Assembly (NCBI RefSeq): GCF_963583255.1
Contig: NC_084818.1
Coordinates: 14,820,222-14,884,221, forward strand
Source: Pyrus communis
Taxonomy: Eukaryota; Streptophyta; Magnoliopsida; Rosales; Rosaceae
DNA: 64,000 bases
Direction of reading: 5' to 3'
Positions within the stretch are counted from its first letter, which is position 1. Every line of letters begins with the position of its first letter. Position numbers and translations under genes: made by a program. A model generated the notes under the pieces. It did not search any database. It had not been told where the DNA came from and saw only the letters and a list, made by a program, of their open reading frames with translations. Shown one piece after another: positions 1-11,911 of the stretch.

Positions 1-260
1 TTGTTGCGTGTAATTGAACACTTTGCCCATCCTTTCCTGTTTGATGATGGTAATAAGTAAGCTTATGACAATTGCATGAGCCTCATCTGTTCATCAATGT
101 CATTGGTTTGTCCTACAAGTTATCATTGTTTATATATACAGTAAAATATAAATTAAACACAGGTTATCATGATCCGAAAAGGAATTATTAGAGTATCATA
201 ATTTAATTCTTGCACAAGCATGCTAGTCAAGATTCTGGACAACTAAAGCAAATTACTTTT
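1..260. other. Intergenic, no feature seen
   Basis: AT-rich non-coding sequence. I see no open frame with recognisable protein content and no clear repeat boundary before the fold-back element that begins near 261. Confidence 0.5.
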
Positions 261-732
261 ATGGGGGTTTTGAACATTAATTCCTGCAAAAGATTAAAAT
301 TAAAAAAAAAAAAAAATCAGGTGCTAGATTACATATTTAATTTAATTCATTGACGTGTACTTTTATCCAAATTCATATTCAATTTTTGTTATTTAATATG
401 TATTTTTATTTAATCTCTCCACATTAAATTTTAATTTTATTAATTTGCACATATTTAGTCCTTTAATTATAAATGAACATAAATGAGGAAATATTAAAAG
501 AAATTTGTGATACAAAAATATATAAATACATAAGTGTACATAAATGAATGTGCTGAAATATATAAAATTGACTTTTTGTACCAAAATATATTATAATGAA
601 CCTAAATGTATGTACCAAAATGTATTATATTGAATTAATGTACCTAAATGTCAACACCAAAATGTATGTACCGAAATGTATGTACCGGAATATAGTATAT
701 TAAATTAATGTACCTAACAGTCAATACTCAAA

Positions 733-850
733 TGAGAGGTATTAGGTTCGAAACTCGTGGATGACGAATTTGATACCAAATTAAGTTGTCCATTGTGTGG
801 CTTAGCCGAACCCCCCTCGCCTTAGTGTAAAATATATGTTGTATTAAAAA
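733..850 (+). mobile_element. SINE 3' portion inside left fold-back arm
   Basis: The sequence runs from a B-box-like gaggtattaggttcgaaac through gtccattgtgtggcttagccg to an A-rich tail. This is the layout of a tRNA-derived SINE body; a less decayed relative of its 5' part lies near 20401. The tRNA A box is missing. The same segment lies inverted at about 1440-1570. Confidence 0.55.
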
Positions 851-1439
851 AATAAAACTCAAATGTGTGTACCAAAATGTACGTACCGAAATGCATGTAT
901 ATGTTTGTATCGATGAATTAATGTACCTATAAGTTTGTATTGATGGATGTACTGAAATATTCAAATGTATTAATGTACCTAAATGAAGAACATATAAAAT
1001 TGTTATCGGACTATATATTATAAAATAATTAGTTGCCTAAATGAAGACATTAAAATATATTATTATAATTTAAATGTAATTAATACATTAAAATAGGAAT
1101 AAAAAGATAAATAAAACATCAAAATATAACTAATAACTGAGATGATTAAATTAGTTATATTTTGATGTTTTATTTATCTTTTTATCCCTATTTTAATGTA
1201 TTAATTACATTTAAATTTAATTTTCATTTCAATTATAATAATATATTTTAATGTCTATAGACAACTAATTTTTTTTTTTATAATATATAATCCGATAACA
1301 ATTTTGTATGTTCTTCATTTAGGAACATTAATACATTTGAATATTTCATCCATCGATACAAACATATATGTACATTAATTCATCGATACAAACATATGTA
1401 TGCATTTCGGTAAGTACATTTTGGTACACACATTTGAGT

Positions 1440-1572
1440 TTTTTTTTTCCCGAGTACAACGATCTATTTTAGACTAAGGCGAGGGGGATTCGGCTAAACC
1501 ACACAATGGACAACTTAATTTGGTATCGAATTCACCATCCACGAGATTCGAACCTAATACCTCTCATTTGAG
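1440..1572 (-). mobile_element. SINE 3' portion inside right fold-back arm
   Basis: This is the reverse-complement counterpart of the SINE-like block at 733-850 (tail as poly-T near 1440, B-box-like ttcgaacctaatacctctc near 1550). Its presence in both arms shows that the SINE was there before the inverted duplication formed. Confidence 0.55.
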
Positions 1573-2821
1573 TATTGACTTTTAGGTATGTTAATTCAAT
1601 ATACTATATTCCGGTACATACATTTCGGTACGTATATTTTGGTACATACATTTCGGTATTGACATTTAGGTAAATTAATTCAATATAATACATTTTGGTA
1701 TATACATTTAGGTTCATTATAATATATTTCGGTACAATCATATAGATACAAATATTTCGGTACAAAAAAGTCAATTTTATATATTTTGGCACTTCTATAC
1801 ACTTATGTATTTATATATTTTTGTATCATAAATTTCTTTTTATATTTTCTCATTTATGTTCATTTATAATTAAAGAACTAAATATGTGCAAATTAATAAA
1901 ATTAAAATTTAATGTGGAGAGATTAAATAAAAATACAAATTAAATAACAAAATTTGAATATAAATTTTGATAAAAGTACACTTCAAGAGATTAAATTGAA
2001 TTTGTAATCTAGCACCAGATTCTTTTTTTCTTTTTTTTTTAATTTTAATCTTTTACAATGACTAATGTTCAAAATCCCATTTTATTGCAGTAAGTATTTT
2101 GTTGGCATTTTAGAAAAGATGAGAAAGGAAACACCAAGATCTTGAATTCTTTTTGGATGAGCATCCTCTGCATGTTTTTTAACATTCAATACTTTGCAAG
2201 ACTTTTAATCTTGTTCATTCAATAGGATCTGACGGCTAAAATGATTGCCGCATTTTTTAACCTTGTTCAATAGGATCTTACATGTAGGTCTCTTTGAAGT
2301 TTGATGTTTATTCTCTACAGAGTATTTTTGTATCTTTAATAATATTAAAAATGAAGAGGGTAGCCATACATATAAAATTTATTTTATCTTGTCAAATATG
2401 ATTAATGTCATATACAAATGGAATAGCCAACAAATATCACAAGAATTAAAAAAAAAAAAATTGAAGTATAAATAAAAGTTTGAAAATTTTTAATCTTGCA
2501 AAATATAAGAGATCCAAATTATGTTTAAAAAATTCCAAAATAAAACCAAATTCTGAAATTTCCGATAAATTTCGATTAATCTAAAATTCCGATATTAAAA
2601 CTAATATTTGATTACGAAGGCTTTTAAATTAGCATGAGAATGCTTGTTTCTGATTCGATCCAATCGAAAATCACTACTAGTAGTAAATAATTAGTGGGTA
2701 CGTGTACAGGGCAGCTCAATTAAATAAATTACAAGGTATTGAGTAGTGACGGCCTCTAGTGGCAATAGACTTGGAAAGTGGCCTAACATATAACTTGTCA
2801 AGGATACTCTGTGAATTTTTT

Positions 2822-3015
2822 TTATGAGGATCCTAGAAATCTTCTAATTACTTTCATTTATCATATATCGTGCAGTTAATTTTTGTCAAATATTGTTTAT
2901 ATATAATTTTAAATAAAAAAATTTACAATAATTTCTAATTGTACAATATACAATAAATGAATATGTTTAGAAAATTCTTAAGATCACAAGAGGATCGGAA
3001 AGGATCCTCATTCCA
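2822..3015. mobile_element. Small fold-back MITE (gaggatcc family)
   Basis: It begins tatgaggatcctagaaat and ends in the near inverse gatcggaaaggatcctcat. Internal AT-rich arms are loosely palindromic around tatatcgtgcagttaat / ttgtacaatatacaataaa. It resembles the better-preserved element at 30445-30662. Confidence 0.5.
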
Positions 3016-3159
3016 AAAATAAAGGCAGCCTACCTAGATTTTAGACAGGACACATGATTGCCTATATAACTAAGCCCACGTACCGACACCCCTTTTTGTA
3101 AATAAGCTTTTTATTATATTAATTAATCAGATATTTATATACCGGGATATTTTTACTGA

Positions 3160-3299
3160 TATGCTATTCATACATCTTATTTTCCTTCTCACACCATCTT
3201 TGATAATTTCTGTTCACTGAGCTTCTTCCATTCATTCGATTCGACGGCCGAAAATTAAAAAGGTGTGTGAAAAGTAAAATGAAGTGCGTGGATATCACA
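3160..3299. mobile_element. Small MITE, 'gtggatatcac' family, copy 1
   Basis: Its terminal inverted sequences are atgctattcatacatc and the gtgcgtggatatcac end, with an internal gattcgacggccgaaaatt. A second copy with the same layout lies at 18131-18273, near the GEM-like gene's 5' flank. Confidence 0.55.
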
Positions 3300-6200
3300 T
3301 CCCTATTTTTATTCGTTATCCTTAAATGGTGGGAATACTCATTATTCTATTTATTACTATTAATTGAGTTTAAATTTTAAGATTTGTATCTATCTATTAT
3401 ATACACTATTTAAATTTCTAAATTTAAACTTATATGACGATAATAATAAAATGGTGAGTATAACCATAACGGGAAAACGGAAAGCAAATATATTTCCACA
3501 AAACACGATCATGACTGATGACTGATGACTGATGGAGAGAGAGTTATCATGATTCAGCAAGGACAATGATACTCAATGGAACAGTAGAATTGCATACTTT
3601 GAGAAGGAAAAAAAAAAGTGATGAATGCCATGAAGGCTTCCAAAATGTGTAGTGCTGCACCAGCAGATTATCAGGTTCACAGAAAATATGGCCAAATAGT
3701 TGGTTTTTAAATAAAATATAAATAAAGAACATATAACTTTGCTCTAGGAAGACAAAGCAAAGATCATTACTAATCACATTTGATACCCCACCCTTTTTTT
3801 GGGGCAGAAAAGAAAAAGAATGATCAGCTCCCTATTAATTGACCTAGTGATCATTGGGATGTATCAAGACATTGGATTTTGATGTAGAATGTAGGATGTA
3901 GATGCAGCCTCACCTTGCTAAGTTATGAATTTGAGGCTATGAACCCGAATTTCTCTTTGGAAAGGAAAACAAAATTATGGTATTTGAGCAACGGTCTAAT
4001 AGAGGAGAGAAAATTTGGTCAAAGTTTTCTTCATACGATTCTTTTTCAACAAGCAAACGATATTATGTTATTTACAAAGATAATGTTACAAGGCTCCTCA
4101 GGCCACTCAATAGATTACAATTAAGTTAGAACTAAGTTCACTCCTTAGTCATCAGTATTCCATGTAAATCGAACTTGAAACATTCTCCAACAAAATGGAG
4201 ACTAAATGCCACTTGATCGACTGGATCATGTGCATGTGTAGATTGATTGACATATAGTGTTTTGTTGAAACATAATGAAATGAAGCAACATTCTGTAACA
4301 CATATTAACAATTTCCAGCTAAATTTTTTGTCATAATTGAAATGCCCAAAAGCATGAACTTTAAGAACACCCAAAGCATATGATGTCCCAATTTTTGGGT
4401 AGCCATATTTCAGTTGGGCAGTTAAGCTTAAGAATGAAGCAGACGTGACAACTCCTAAGAGAAGACAGTTACGCGTGCAAGTGTGATCTAATCTGTAAGC
4501 TAAGCATGTTCGTAAACAGTTTTTTGTTTTGTAGATGTTTTCATTTGGACATTATAGGGCCAATAATTAGAATGATCAAAGTAGGATTTGTAGGAATTTT
4601 TTATGCCGAAAGAGAGAAAAAGCACATTTGATGCCCAGTCCCGCCACACCATCATCATCGTCTCCTGTCAACGGTGACCCCAACTGTGACCACGTTTTGG
4701 GCTTGTGCCCAACTATACAGGCCGCCCTTTTCTTGAATCATTAGTAAGTGAAGACCTATAAGCAAGCAAACAGGCTGGTATTTAGTACCACAATTTAGTG
4801 ATATTTCTCTTTATCGGTAAGTGGAGATTTTTTAAACAAAATTTGTTGTGTATACCTTTGCAAAAGACGATCATTTTGTACCATATAAGGTCATCTCGAA
4901 TGAAGAGGTCTAAAGATCCAAAAGCCAAAAAATGACATGATTTGCCAAAAAACGCATCTCCAACATATGATTGTGCTATAATTCTATGAAGCCAACCAGA
5001 CCATTATTTGGCCAAAGGGGCATCAAGCTGGCCGAACGTAGCCCCCTCATAGCCCTTTTCTGGGCCCAACTCCTTAGTTGCAATAATTTTCAAATTCAAC
5101 GACTGGATTTGAAAACATTCAAAGGTAGTTTAATTGAATTAACCAATAAATTTAAAGTATAAACTAAAAACTAATAAATTATTAAGGAGACTATATTTAA
5201 CTTATTCGGTTGGAGATGATATATGAGTATGACTTAACATTGTTCATTTAAAAATATTTTTTTTGTAAGGTTATAATTCTAGACGACGCTATAATTAACC
5301 TTTTCGGTTAAAGATCACCTAAGAAACTTTGAGTTCATTCAATATCCCAATTATCTCTCCGACTACGGCACAAACATACATCGCCCTCCATTCTCAAAAT
5401 TCAGCATCTAGGACCCTCCGGCATGGATCCAACCATTTGACTCTCGAGTCTTGAGTTCGATTGCGGATGAGTCCAATCCCCGGAGCCCTTAGACTGGCCT
5501 CGGGACCTACCAACCCAAAATTCACGCCCAACTTCAAAAAATTCAATGAAGCTTTACTACAAACTTGCTTTAAGAAAAATAAAAACATTTTCAAGATCCA
5601 CATAAAAATAAAACTTAAAAATTTACGGAAACAACTTTTAAATAGTTTCAATTCTCTTTTTATTTGAAAAAAAAAATGAAATCATTTATCAAAATAGTTT
5701 CAAATTTTCAATTTTTATGAATGAAAATTAAAAGCTAAAAATTGAAAGAAAAAAAAAATCAACATTTATGAATATTTTCTTTACCAATTCCTAATATCAC
5801 AAAACTATTGAACCTGAAGGTTTCAATGATGTTACTATGATCCTATATTTTACTCATGCTACGTTTGGATGAAAAACTTTAAAATTCAATGAAATTTTGG
5901 ACTCAATTTTAAAAATGCACAACAAGAATAGTACCAAATTACTATTGAACTTCAAATTCATTACCAAAACATAACAAATACTATTAGAGGTGTCGTTTGA
6001 AAGTTCCCTCAAATTTGTTGTCTTCAATCACTTTCGAGTCATTCTATGTTCTTCCACCTTACATCACATTTTAATATTTTCAAATACTTTCAACTAATCT
6101 TTTAGTATTATCCGAAATTAAAAACAAAATTATTTTTATTATTTTATTCAAAAAATAATAATATTGTAATACAAATTGCCTAGACTATTCAGTTTAAGGG

Positions 6201-6869
6201 TAGAGATGCATTTCGGTAGTTACTGTTCATTAAAGATAGTTACTATTCACTTGGAGGGTTTGAATTGCCTATTGCCCAAGGGCTTTTTAGGGCTGCAAGT
6301 GCTCTAAATAGCTGGTATGTTTTAGCAATTTATTTTAGTTGGTCAATTTCTCTGTCACTCACAAGTGACTTAATTCGTGATAAGTAAGAAAGAGAGATTA
6401 GATTGTTAAGTTTCCTTTCACTAAAGCCCAAACAACTTATAGTGATTCATATCGAGCTTTGTTGTTTAGGCTTTTTCATTCGTATACTGAAACGGCATAG
6501 TTGGCGATGACATAGTACTGCTCTAGATTTGGGAAGACGTTGATGTTTTGGCTGAGGGAAGGGAGAAGAGAGAGGAGACAGAAGACAGAGGGAGAGGATA
6601 TAGAACTACCAGGTTTTGTAACACCGTTGTAACTTAAGTTCAAATTTTAATCTCGTTCGTCCATATAAAGCTAACTGTCTTCATTTAGATGTGTAATATG
6701 GACTAGAAAAAATTTGGCCTTATGGGTTCCTACTTGGGCTGACAAATTTGAGGGCTACGTCCTTTCCAAGTAACAATCCAATTGGAGATTAATGAGGAAT
6801 ACAATCCTGTACAAAATCAAATTAAAGAGTCCCAAAAAGAGTAAGAATCCCTAAACAACATTAAAGCAA

Positions 6870-6990
6870 GGGAATTGTTATTAGCACTCTAAAAATCTCA
6901 TTATACACTCCAAACTTTCTATATTAGGAAAGAAAAATACACTTGTGAGGAGTGTAGAATGAGATTTTTGGAGTGCCAATAATACTTCCC
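6870..6990. mobile_element. 121 bp MITE with 8 bp target duplication (left unit)
   Basis: The ends are gggaattgttattagcac and its imperfect inverse ending aatacttccc, so almost the whole element folds back on itself. It is flanked by taaagcaa on both sides (6862-6869 and 6991-6998), a perfect 8 bp target-site duplication typical of hAT-type elements. It is also present in the right unit, so it inserted before the segmental duplication. Confidence 0.8.
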
Positions 6991-7162
6991 TAAAGCAAAA
7001 CCTATTGTTTCCTATCCGTAACCTCATTGGTTCCAAAAAAAACTTGCCAGCTATATTCTGATTTGTATACCCAATTGGTTACTTGAAGCTCAAGTAAACA
7101 GCCCAGAAACCCTAATCGTTAGGTCCCTTTTAAACTCTCTCAGTCTTTCCTTCCCTTCTTCC

Positions 7163-7496
7163 TGATGAAATTGAGGTTCCACCATAAAACCAATTGGCAA
7201 TATGGGGAGTAGCCCAAGACCATATAAGCACATAGCAAACCTTGTCCCTCACCGATGTGGGACAACTCTCAATACGCCCCCGCACGTGTGGCGGATTTTC
7301 AAGCCTACACGTGGACAACAACTGGGTGACGTGGAGCGCGTGTGGCCGTTTGGCTTCACACGAGGACAACCCGCTCTGATACCATGATGAAATTGAGGTT
7401 CCACCATAAAACCAATTGGCAATATGGGGAGTAGCCCAAGACCATATAAGCACATAGCAAACCTTGTCCCTCACCGATGTGGGACAACTCTCAATA
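7163..7496 (-). mobile_element. TRIM-type mini LTR retrotransposon, 334 bp
   Basis: Two direct repeats of 112 bp (7163-7274 and 7385-7496) look identical base for base and flank only 110 bp. Read on the minus strand, the 5' LTR is followed at once by tggtatcagagc (7384-7373), which is complementary to the 3' end of plant initiator-Met tRNA: a primer binding site. The internal region ends in a G-rich tract (gtgcgggggcg, just above 7275) next to the other LTR, a short polypurine-like tract. The element is flanked by the 5 bp duplication cttcc (7158-7162 and 7497-7501). The right duplication unit lacks it and shows the uninterrupted empty site near 12080. It encodes no protein and must have been mobilised in trans. 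Confidence 0.93.
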
Positions 7497-7526
7497 CTTC
7501 CAAACATTACCAGCTTGCGAATCTAC

Positions 7527-8405
7527 ATGCAATCGCCTAAGAATTTATTTTCCTTTTACTCTCCTAAGGAAGATATGATCTCGGGAGAGAGATATCCCGA
7601 GAGATATACGTCAGTCATGGTTGATCAATACTGTGAAGACCCCAGTCACGAAGACAAAGAGATGGCTACGACGACTGAGGGTGCTAATCTTCTTCTATAC
7701 CTAAAACGCAAACTTTTGAGTGCCGAAACAGGCCGAAATTTGGAGTGCATGAAATACAAAGTTCTTTCTCAAAATGGGTTGTATTCGTATGCAGGAACCA
7801 AGAGAAAAGCACCACGAATCGAAGTGGATGAAGCCCCGCTACCCCAAGGAGCCATTAGTGGTCCTTCTGCACCCCAGGAAGCCATTGAGGGTGCTTCTGC
7901 ACGAGGACGACGCTTGCCGGGAGAACCACAATTACAAGTAATTCAAGGCTTGTTCTATGGAAACTATGCCCCTCCTGATCTCCCACCAGTCCCAAATCTA
8001 CGGCCCTTAATTCAAGTTCACAGCAAGCCTTTTGAGAAACAACTGACAAGTAGTGATGTGAGGGATGACCAATCTAGGCTTTCTATGTGCAAAGAAGATG
8101 TCGAAAATCACATCTTCCCGCTGTTGAAGGACGACGAAGACCCTAACCAAGGCATTCCTGTAACAACGTATGACATGGGCGGTAATGAGTACCCTATGGT
8201 GTTCAAAACTTGGGTGTCCAAGACTCATGTCCTCACTGGAGGTTGGAAAAGTTTTTGTGACGATTGCGGATTGGTTGAGAAGATTGATTTTGTGACGGTG
8301 TGGGTTTTTCGGAATGTGGTGAATGGAAGCCTTTGCTTTGCCATCAATTCAAGAAGGTTTCCGGCCGTGTCTGAAGCCATCAAGAAAAGAAGAAGGCAGA
8401 ACTGA
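7527..8405 (+). CDS. B3-domain protein (plant DUF313-like), copy A
   Basis: This is a single-exon frame of 292 codons. The C-terminal third (about residues 175-292) has the pattern of the plant B3-like DNA-binding family formerly called DUF313: a KSDV-like start (TSSDVRDDQSRLSMCKEDV), then YDMGGNEYPMVFKTW, VLTGGWKSFCDDCGL, FVTVWVFR and LCFAINSRR. The end is basic (KKRRRQ), which could act as a nuclear signal. The N-terminal half is low-complexity, with a Pro/Gly/Ala linker containing a duplicated APQEAI-type unit. I chose the ATG at 7527 because the open frame upstream lies in the TRIM LTR and contains no ATG. It is likely a nuclear transcriptional regulator of unknown targets. Compared with copy B it has four extra codons (PERY), from a 12 bp tandem duplication. 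The TRIM ends only about 30 bp before the ATG, so the leader or promoter is probably altered. Confidence 0.82.
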   Translation: MQSPKNLFSFYSPKEDMISGERYPERYTSVMVDQYCEDPSHEDKEMATTTEGANLLLYLKRKLLSAETGRNLECMKYKVLSQNGLYSYAGTKRKAPRIEVDEAPLPQGAISGPSAPQEAIEGASARGRRLPGEPQLQVIQGLFYGNYAPPDLPPVPNLRPLIQVHSKPFEKQLTSSDVRDDQSRLSMCKEDVENHIFPLLKDDEDPNQGIPVTTYDMGGNEYPMVFKTWVSKTHVLTGGWKSFCDDCGLVEKIDFVTVWVFRNVVNGSLCFAINSRRFPAVSEAIKKRRRQN

Positions 8406-8995
8406 GACTGTGGACCGCCGTTAGGTCTGCACACATATTGTCCTTACTAAGGTTTGTTTTAGGGGTTTTTCTTCATATTTTTGATATTGGGCATAAGGTC
8501 CAATTAATTAGGGTTCTTTTGATGTTTAGGCATGCAAATGTCCGCAATTAATATGTGATTGTTGGTTAATTGCTTTTGATTTCGTTAATAGTATTTTTGT
8601 ATGTTGGTAGTTTCTTCTAGTTCATATATCATATAAGTGCTTCATAATTTTGCAATTGCAAGAGTAAAAATTTTGGATCATGTTCTTATTGGTCGTGCCA
8701 TTAAGTAATGGGAAATGTTAGAGAGATGGTAGACGTTATTATGCAACCTCCCTAATAAAGGTGAGAACTATTTGTATAACTAATACTGCTTGTATTAACG
8801 TAGTGGTACAATGTGGTTTATTGAAATATAATCTTCCTAGCATTATCGAAAATGTAATGCCTCCCATCAAGAAATAAACTTTTATTAGATTTCATGGGTT
8901 TTGATTTTCACATCGGTCGTTATGTGCATAAAAGAACACTACACACCATATGAGAGAAACTCTCATGCCTTAGTGTGATTGCCTACCTTTTCTAT
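8406..8995. other. 3' flank of B3 copy A
   Basis: AT-rich 3' untranslated or intergenic sequence, duplicated at 12977-13567. I see no further gene. Confidence 0.5.
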
Positions 8996-10065
8996 TAGAG
9001 GTGGATACGGTTTGGTTCGGCCCGGTTCCACTTTTGAACTGGAACTAGAATTGAAAAATATCAAGGGATTTTTTCAAATCTTCTTATACTTCTAATACCA
9101 AACACATATTTCAACAACAAACTCAAGCAAATTTGAGTTCCCATTACTAGATCTACAAGATTTGTAATTGAAAGATAGAAAGTGTACATCAAAATATAAA
9201 TCCTAATCAATACCAAAGTGTACATCCTAAACTGATATTATCATTGTTCTAAAATTCCCCGCCTAGCGTTGCCTAGAAGCCAGATGGCTGGCTACCGTCC
9301 CGATTAGTCCATAGGCGTTTGAAAATGACGAAAGTGCGCCTAATCCTGCTTAGGCGTTCACCTAGCCCACCTAAAACCGCCTAGCTACCCGCCTATGTCG
9401 CAACTCTCACTTAGACAAAAAATCAATAACGTTCATTTTGCATTTTATTTTGTTTATAAAATGTAAGAGACTTGTTGAATCTTTGAATAACCTCTCATTA
9501 TATGCATGTTCCACATATTTTCAATATGTTCTGATGCTTTATAATTTATGTCATTTTATTTATTAATTTATGTATCCTAATAGAATTATGTATTAATTTT
9601 AAGTATAAATAGACACCTATATGTACAATATATAATAAATTTACTTAAATTCGGCTAGGCGCTAGTCCCTAGTCCGTTGCCGGACTACCGCGTAACGTCT
9701 TTTAGAACCTTGGAAATTATAATGTACATAATGCATAATATACTAAAAAAGAATGAAGAAAAATAAACGAGGGGAGAGAAGTGAAGTATATTTGGCTTAT
9801 GCACAAGGCCTTCTTGAAAAAATGGCTATTTATATGTATAAAAAAATAATATTGAAAAATGGCTATTTATATGTATAAAAAAATAATATTAAAAACAGTT
9901 TAGTCTCGTTCCTTCAATTCTTAGTATTTCCAAACTGGAAGCGATGAGATGGTCCAATTCAATTTTTGTTTCGATTTTGACTTTTGGTTAATGCAATTTT
10001 TTACTGATTTTTTTTATAACTAACCAATTCAATTTCCCGCTCGGCAGTTTTTATGCCCACCCCTA
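8996..10065. mobile_element. Non-autonomous hAT-like element, left unit
   Basis: It begins tagaggtggatac and ends tatgcccacccccta-like (…gcccacccct a at 10065), inverse ends of the widespread TAGGGGTGG type. Flanking octamers ttttctat and cttcctat match at 6 of 8 positions, compatible with an old 8 bp hAT target duplication. There is no transposase. A second element is nested at 9245-9712. Confidence 0.6.
9245..9712. mobile_element. Nested 'ttctaaaa' TIR element, left unit
   Basis: The left end is tgttctaaaattccccgcctag and the right end is the inverse acgtcttttagaacctt. The subterminal regions are rich in cgcctag / ggcgctag units. It sits inside the hAT-like element 8996-10065. A remnant of the same family appears near 32500-32560. 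Confidence 0.55.
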
Positions 10066-10421
10066 CTTCCTATCCGCGGTGTCATTGAGAGATAGGGAGG
10101 GTACGACAATGGCATTGGGTAGGGACATATTTTGGTACGACAACGGCATTGGGTAGGGACATATTTTTACATCATATAGATTATAGACTGAAAAACAATA
10201 GGCCTGAATATCATTCTACCCACTCCTAAAAGTACAATCATATGGAAATTGTAAAATTACTTGATCTAATTTTCAGACTTTCAAAAAATAGCACAAGTGT
10301 GGCATACATTATCAAAATGATCAAGATCGTACATTGTCAAATAAATTCATCTACAAACTTATCAGTTATAAAACATCTTACGATGCGAAAAAAGCAAAAA
10401 TTTCTGTGCCACAAAAAATGA

Positions 10422-10607
10422 TCAAACAGATGAGTTCCGAGCTTGGAGAGCTTCTTGTAGGCAAATGACGGCACCATCATAATTTAAGAATCCCATAAAC
10501 CAGAACTCATGGTTATCAACGGAGATAACCTGAATGTACTTTTCAGCAGGGTTCGATCTGCTTGACGATGGATTGACTGCTTTAAGCTGATGTAACGGGA
10601 TAACCAC
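10422..10607 (-). pseudogene. Orphan duplicate of GEM-like terminal exon
   Basis: The exon encodes 61 residues plus stop, with the same protein sequence as the last exon of the GEM-like gene at 14951-15136, including the GRAM motif [12 protein letters not shown]. The acceptor (tataatag before gtggtt) is also kept. No upstream exons accompany it: above 10770 lies the next B3 copy. It was carried along by the segmental duplication. Alone it cannot make the protein, but because the acceptor and stop are intact it could serve as a distal alternative last exon if the upstream transcript reads past 14951. Confidence 0.85.
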
Positions 10608-11790
10608 CTATTATAATTCTCGTGCCAACGGAAATTAGTACAAATAACAGTTAACAACTCGTTAACCAAAATATGACTCACTCTAATACACCACATATGA
10701 TCGAGAGCAAATAAACAAAACATTTCAATGATATATTCTTAAAACTCCCGAAATAAACCCCGCTCTCTAATTTTACTCATGCTACGTTTGGATGAAAAAC
10801 TTTAAAATTCAATGAAATTTTGGACTCAATTTTAAAAATGCACAACAAGAATAGTACCAAATTACTATTGAACTTCAAATTCATTACCAAAACATAACAA
10901 TACTATTAGAGGTGTCGTTTGAAAGTTCCCTCAAATTTGTTGTCTTCAATCACTTTCGAGTCATTCTATGTTCTTCCACCTTACATCACATTTTAATATT
11001 TTCAAATACTTTCAACTAATCTTTTAGTATTATCCAAAATTAAAAACAAAATTATTTTTATTATTTTATTGAAAAAATAATAATATTTTAATACAAATTG
11101 CCTAGACTATTCAGTTTAAGAGTAGAGATGCACTTGAGTAGTTACTGTTCATTAAAGATAGTTACTATTCACTTGGAGGGTTTGAATTGCCTATTGCCCA
11201 AAGGCTTTTTAGGGCTGGAAGTGCTCTAAATAGCTGGTATGTTTTAGCAATTTATTTTAGTTGGTCAATTTCTCTGTCACTCACAAGTGACTTAATTTGT
11301 GATAAGTAAGAAAGAGAGATTAGATTGTTAAGTTTCCTTTCACTAAAGCCCAAACAACTTATAGTGATTCATATCGAGCTTTGTTGTTTAGGCTTTTTCA
11401 TTCGTATACTGAAACGGCATAGTTGGCGTTGACATAGTACTGCTCTAGATTTGGGAAGACGTTGATGTTTTGGCTGAGGGAAGGGAGAAGAGAGAGGAGC
11501 AAAAGCCAGAGGGAGAGGATATAGAACTACCAGGTTTTATAACACCGTTGTAACTTAAGTTCAAATTTTAATCTCGTTCGTCCATATAAATCTAACTGTC
11601 TTCATTTACATGTGTAATGTGGACTAGAAAAAATTTGGCCTTATGGGTTCCTACTTGGGCTGACAAATTTGAGGGCTACGTCCTTTCCAAGTAACAATCC
11701 AATTGGAGATTAATGAGGAATACAATCCTGTACAAAATCAAATTAAAGAGTCCCAAAAAGAGTAAGAATCCCTAAACAACATTAAAGCAA

Positions 11791-11911
11791 GGGAATTGTT
11801 ATTAGCACTTCAAAAATCTCATTCTACACTCCAAACTTTCTATATTAGGAAAGAAAAATACACTTGTGAGGAGTGTAGAATGAGATTTTTGGAGTGCCAA
11901 TAATACTTCCC
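11791..11911. mobile_element. 121 bp MITE (right unit copy)
   Basis: This is the duplicate of the element at 6870-6990. The left flank taaagcaa is intact but the right flank reads taaaacaa, so one base of the target duplication has changed since the segmental duplication. Confidence 0.78.

Larger units (their letters stand above)
261..2080. mobile_element. Large fold-back (inverted-repeat) element, about 1.8 kb
   Basis: The left arm (261-1134) is matched in reverse complement by the right arm (1150-2080), leaving a loop of about 15 nt (1135-1149). The outer ends read atgggggttttgaac on the left and gttcaaaatcccat on the right. Both arms carry AT-rich minisatellite-like units built on gtaccgaaatgtat, and both carry the same SINE-like tail. 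The arms are similar but not identical (indels, substitutions), so this is an old inverted duplication or a Foldback-type DNA element rather than an assembly artefact. No transposase is encoded. I could not find a convincing target-site duplication. Confidence 0.8.
2081..5846. other. Intergenic region with small repeats, no gene supported
   Basis: Open frames are short and have no recognisable protein content or codon structure. The stretch holds two small fold-back MITEs (listed separately) and AT-rich filler. The segment 5394-5667 is open on both strands but matches nothing I know. Confidence 0.5.
5847..10769. repeat. Segmental duplication, left unit (about 4.9 kb)
   Basis: This unit is repeated directly at 10770-15302 with high identity over its whole length, by eye well above 90%. 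It contains a 121 bp MITE, a B3 gene, a hAT-like element and the terminal exon of a GEM-like gene. It differs from the right unit mainly by a 334 bp TRIM insertion with its 5 bp target duplication, a 12 bp insertion in the B3 frame and a short local duplication near 9840-9890. The junction near 10770 joins the end of one unit (ctctctaattt) to the start of the next (attttactcatgc) with about 4 nt of shared sequence (attt). Confidence 0.92.

Noticed and set aside
7130..7507. 125-residue minus-strand frame with an internal repeat
   Set aside because: The repeat is simply the two TRIM LTRs translated; the element is non-coding.
7464..7526. Upstream extension of B3 copy A into the TRIM
   Set aside because: The open frame has no ATG in the LTR part; it opens at TTG, which is not a normal plant start.
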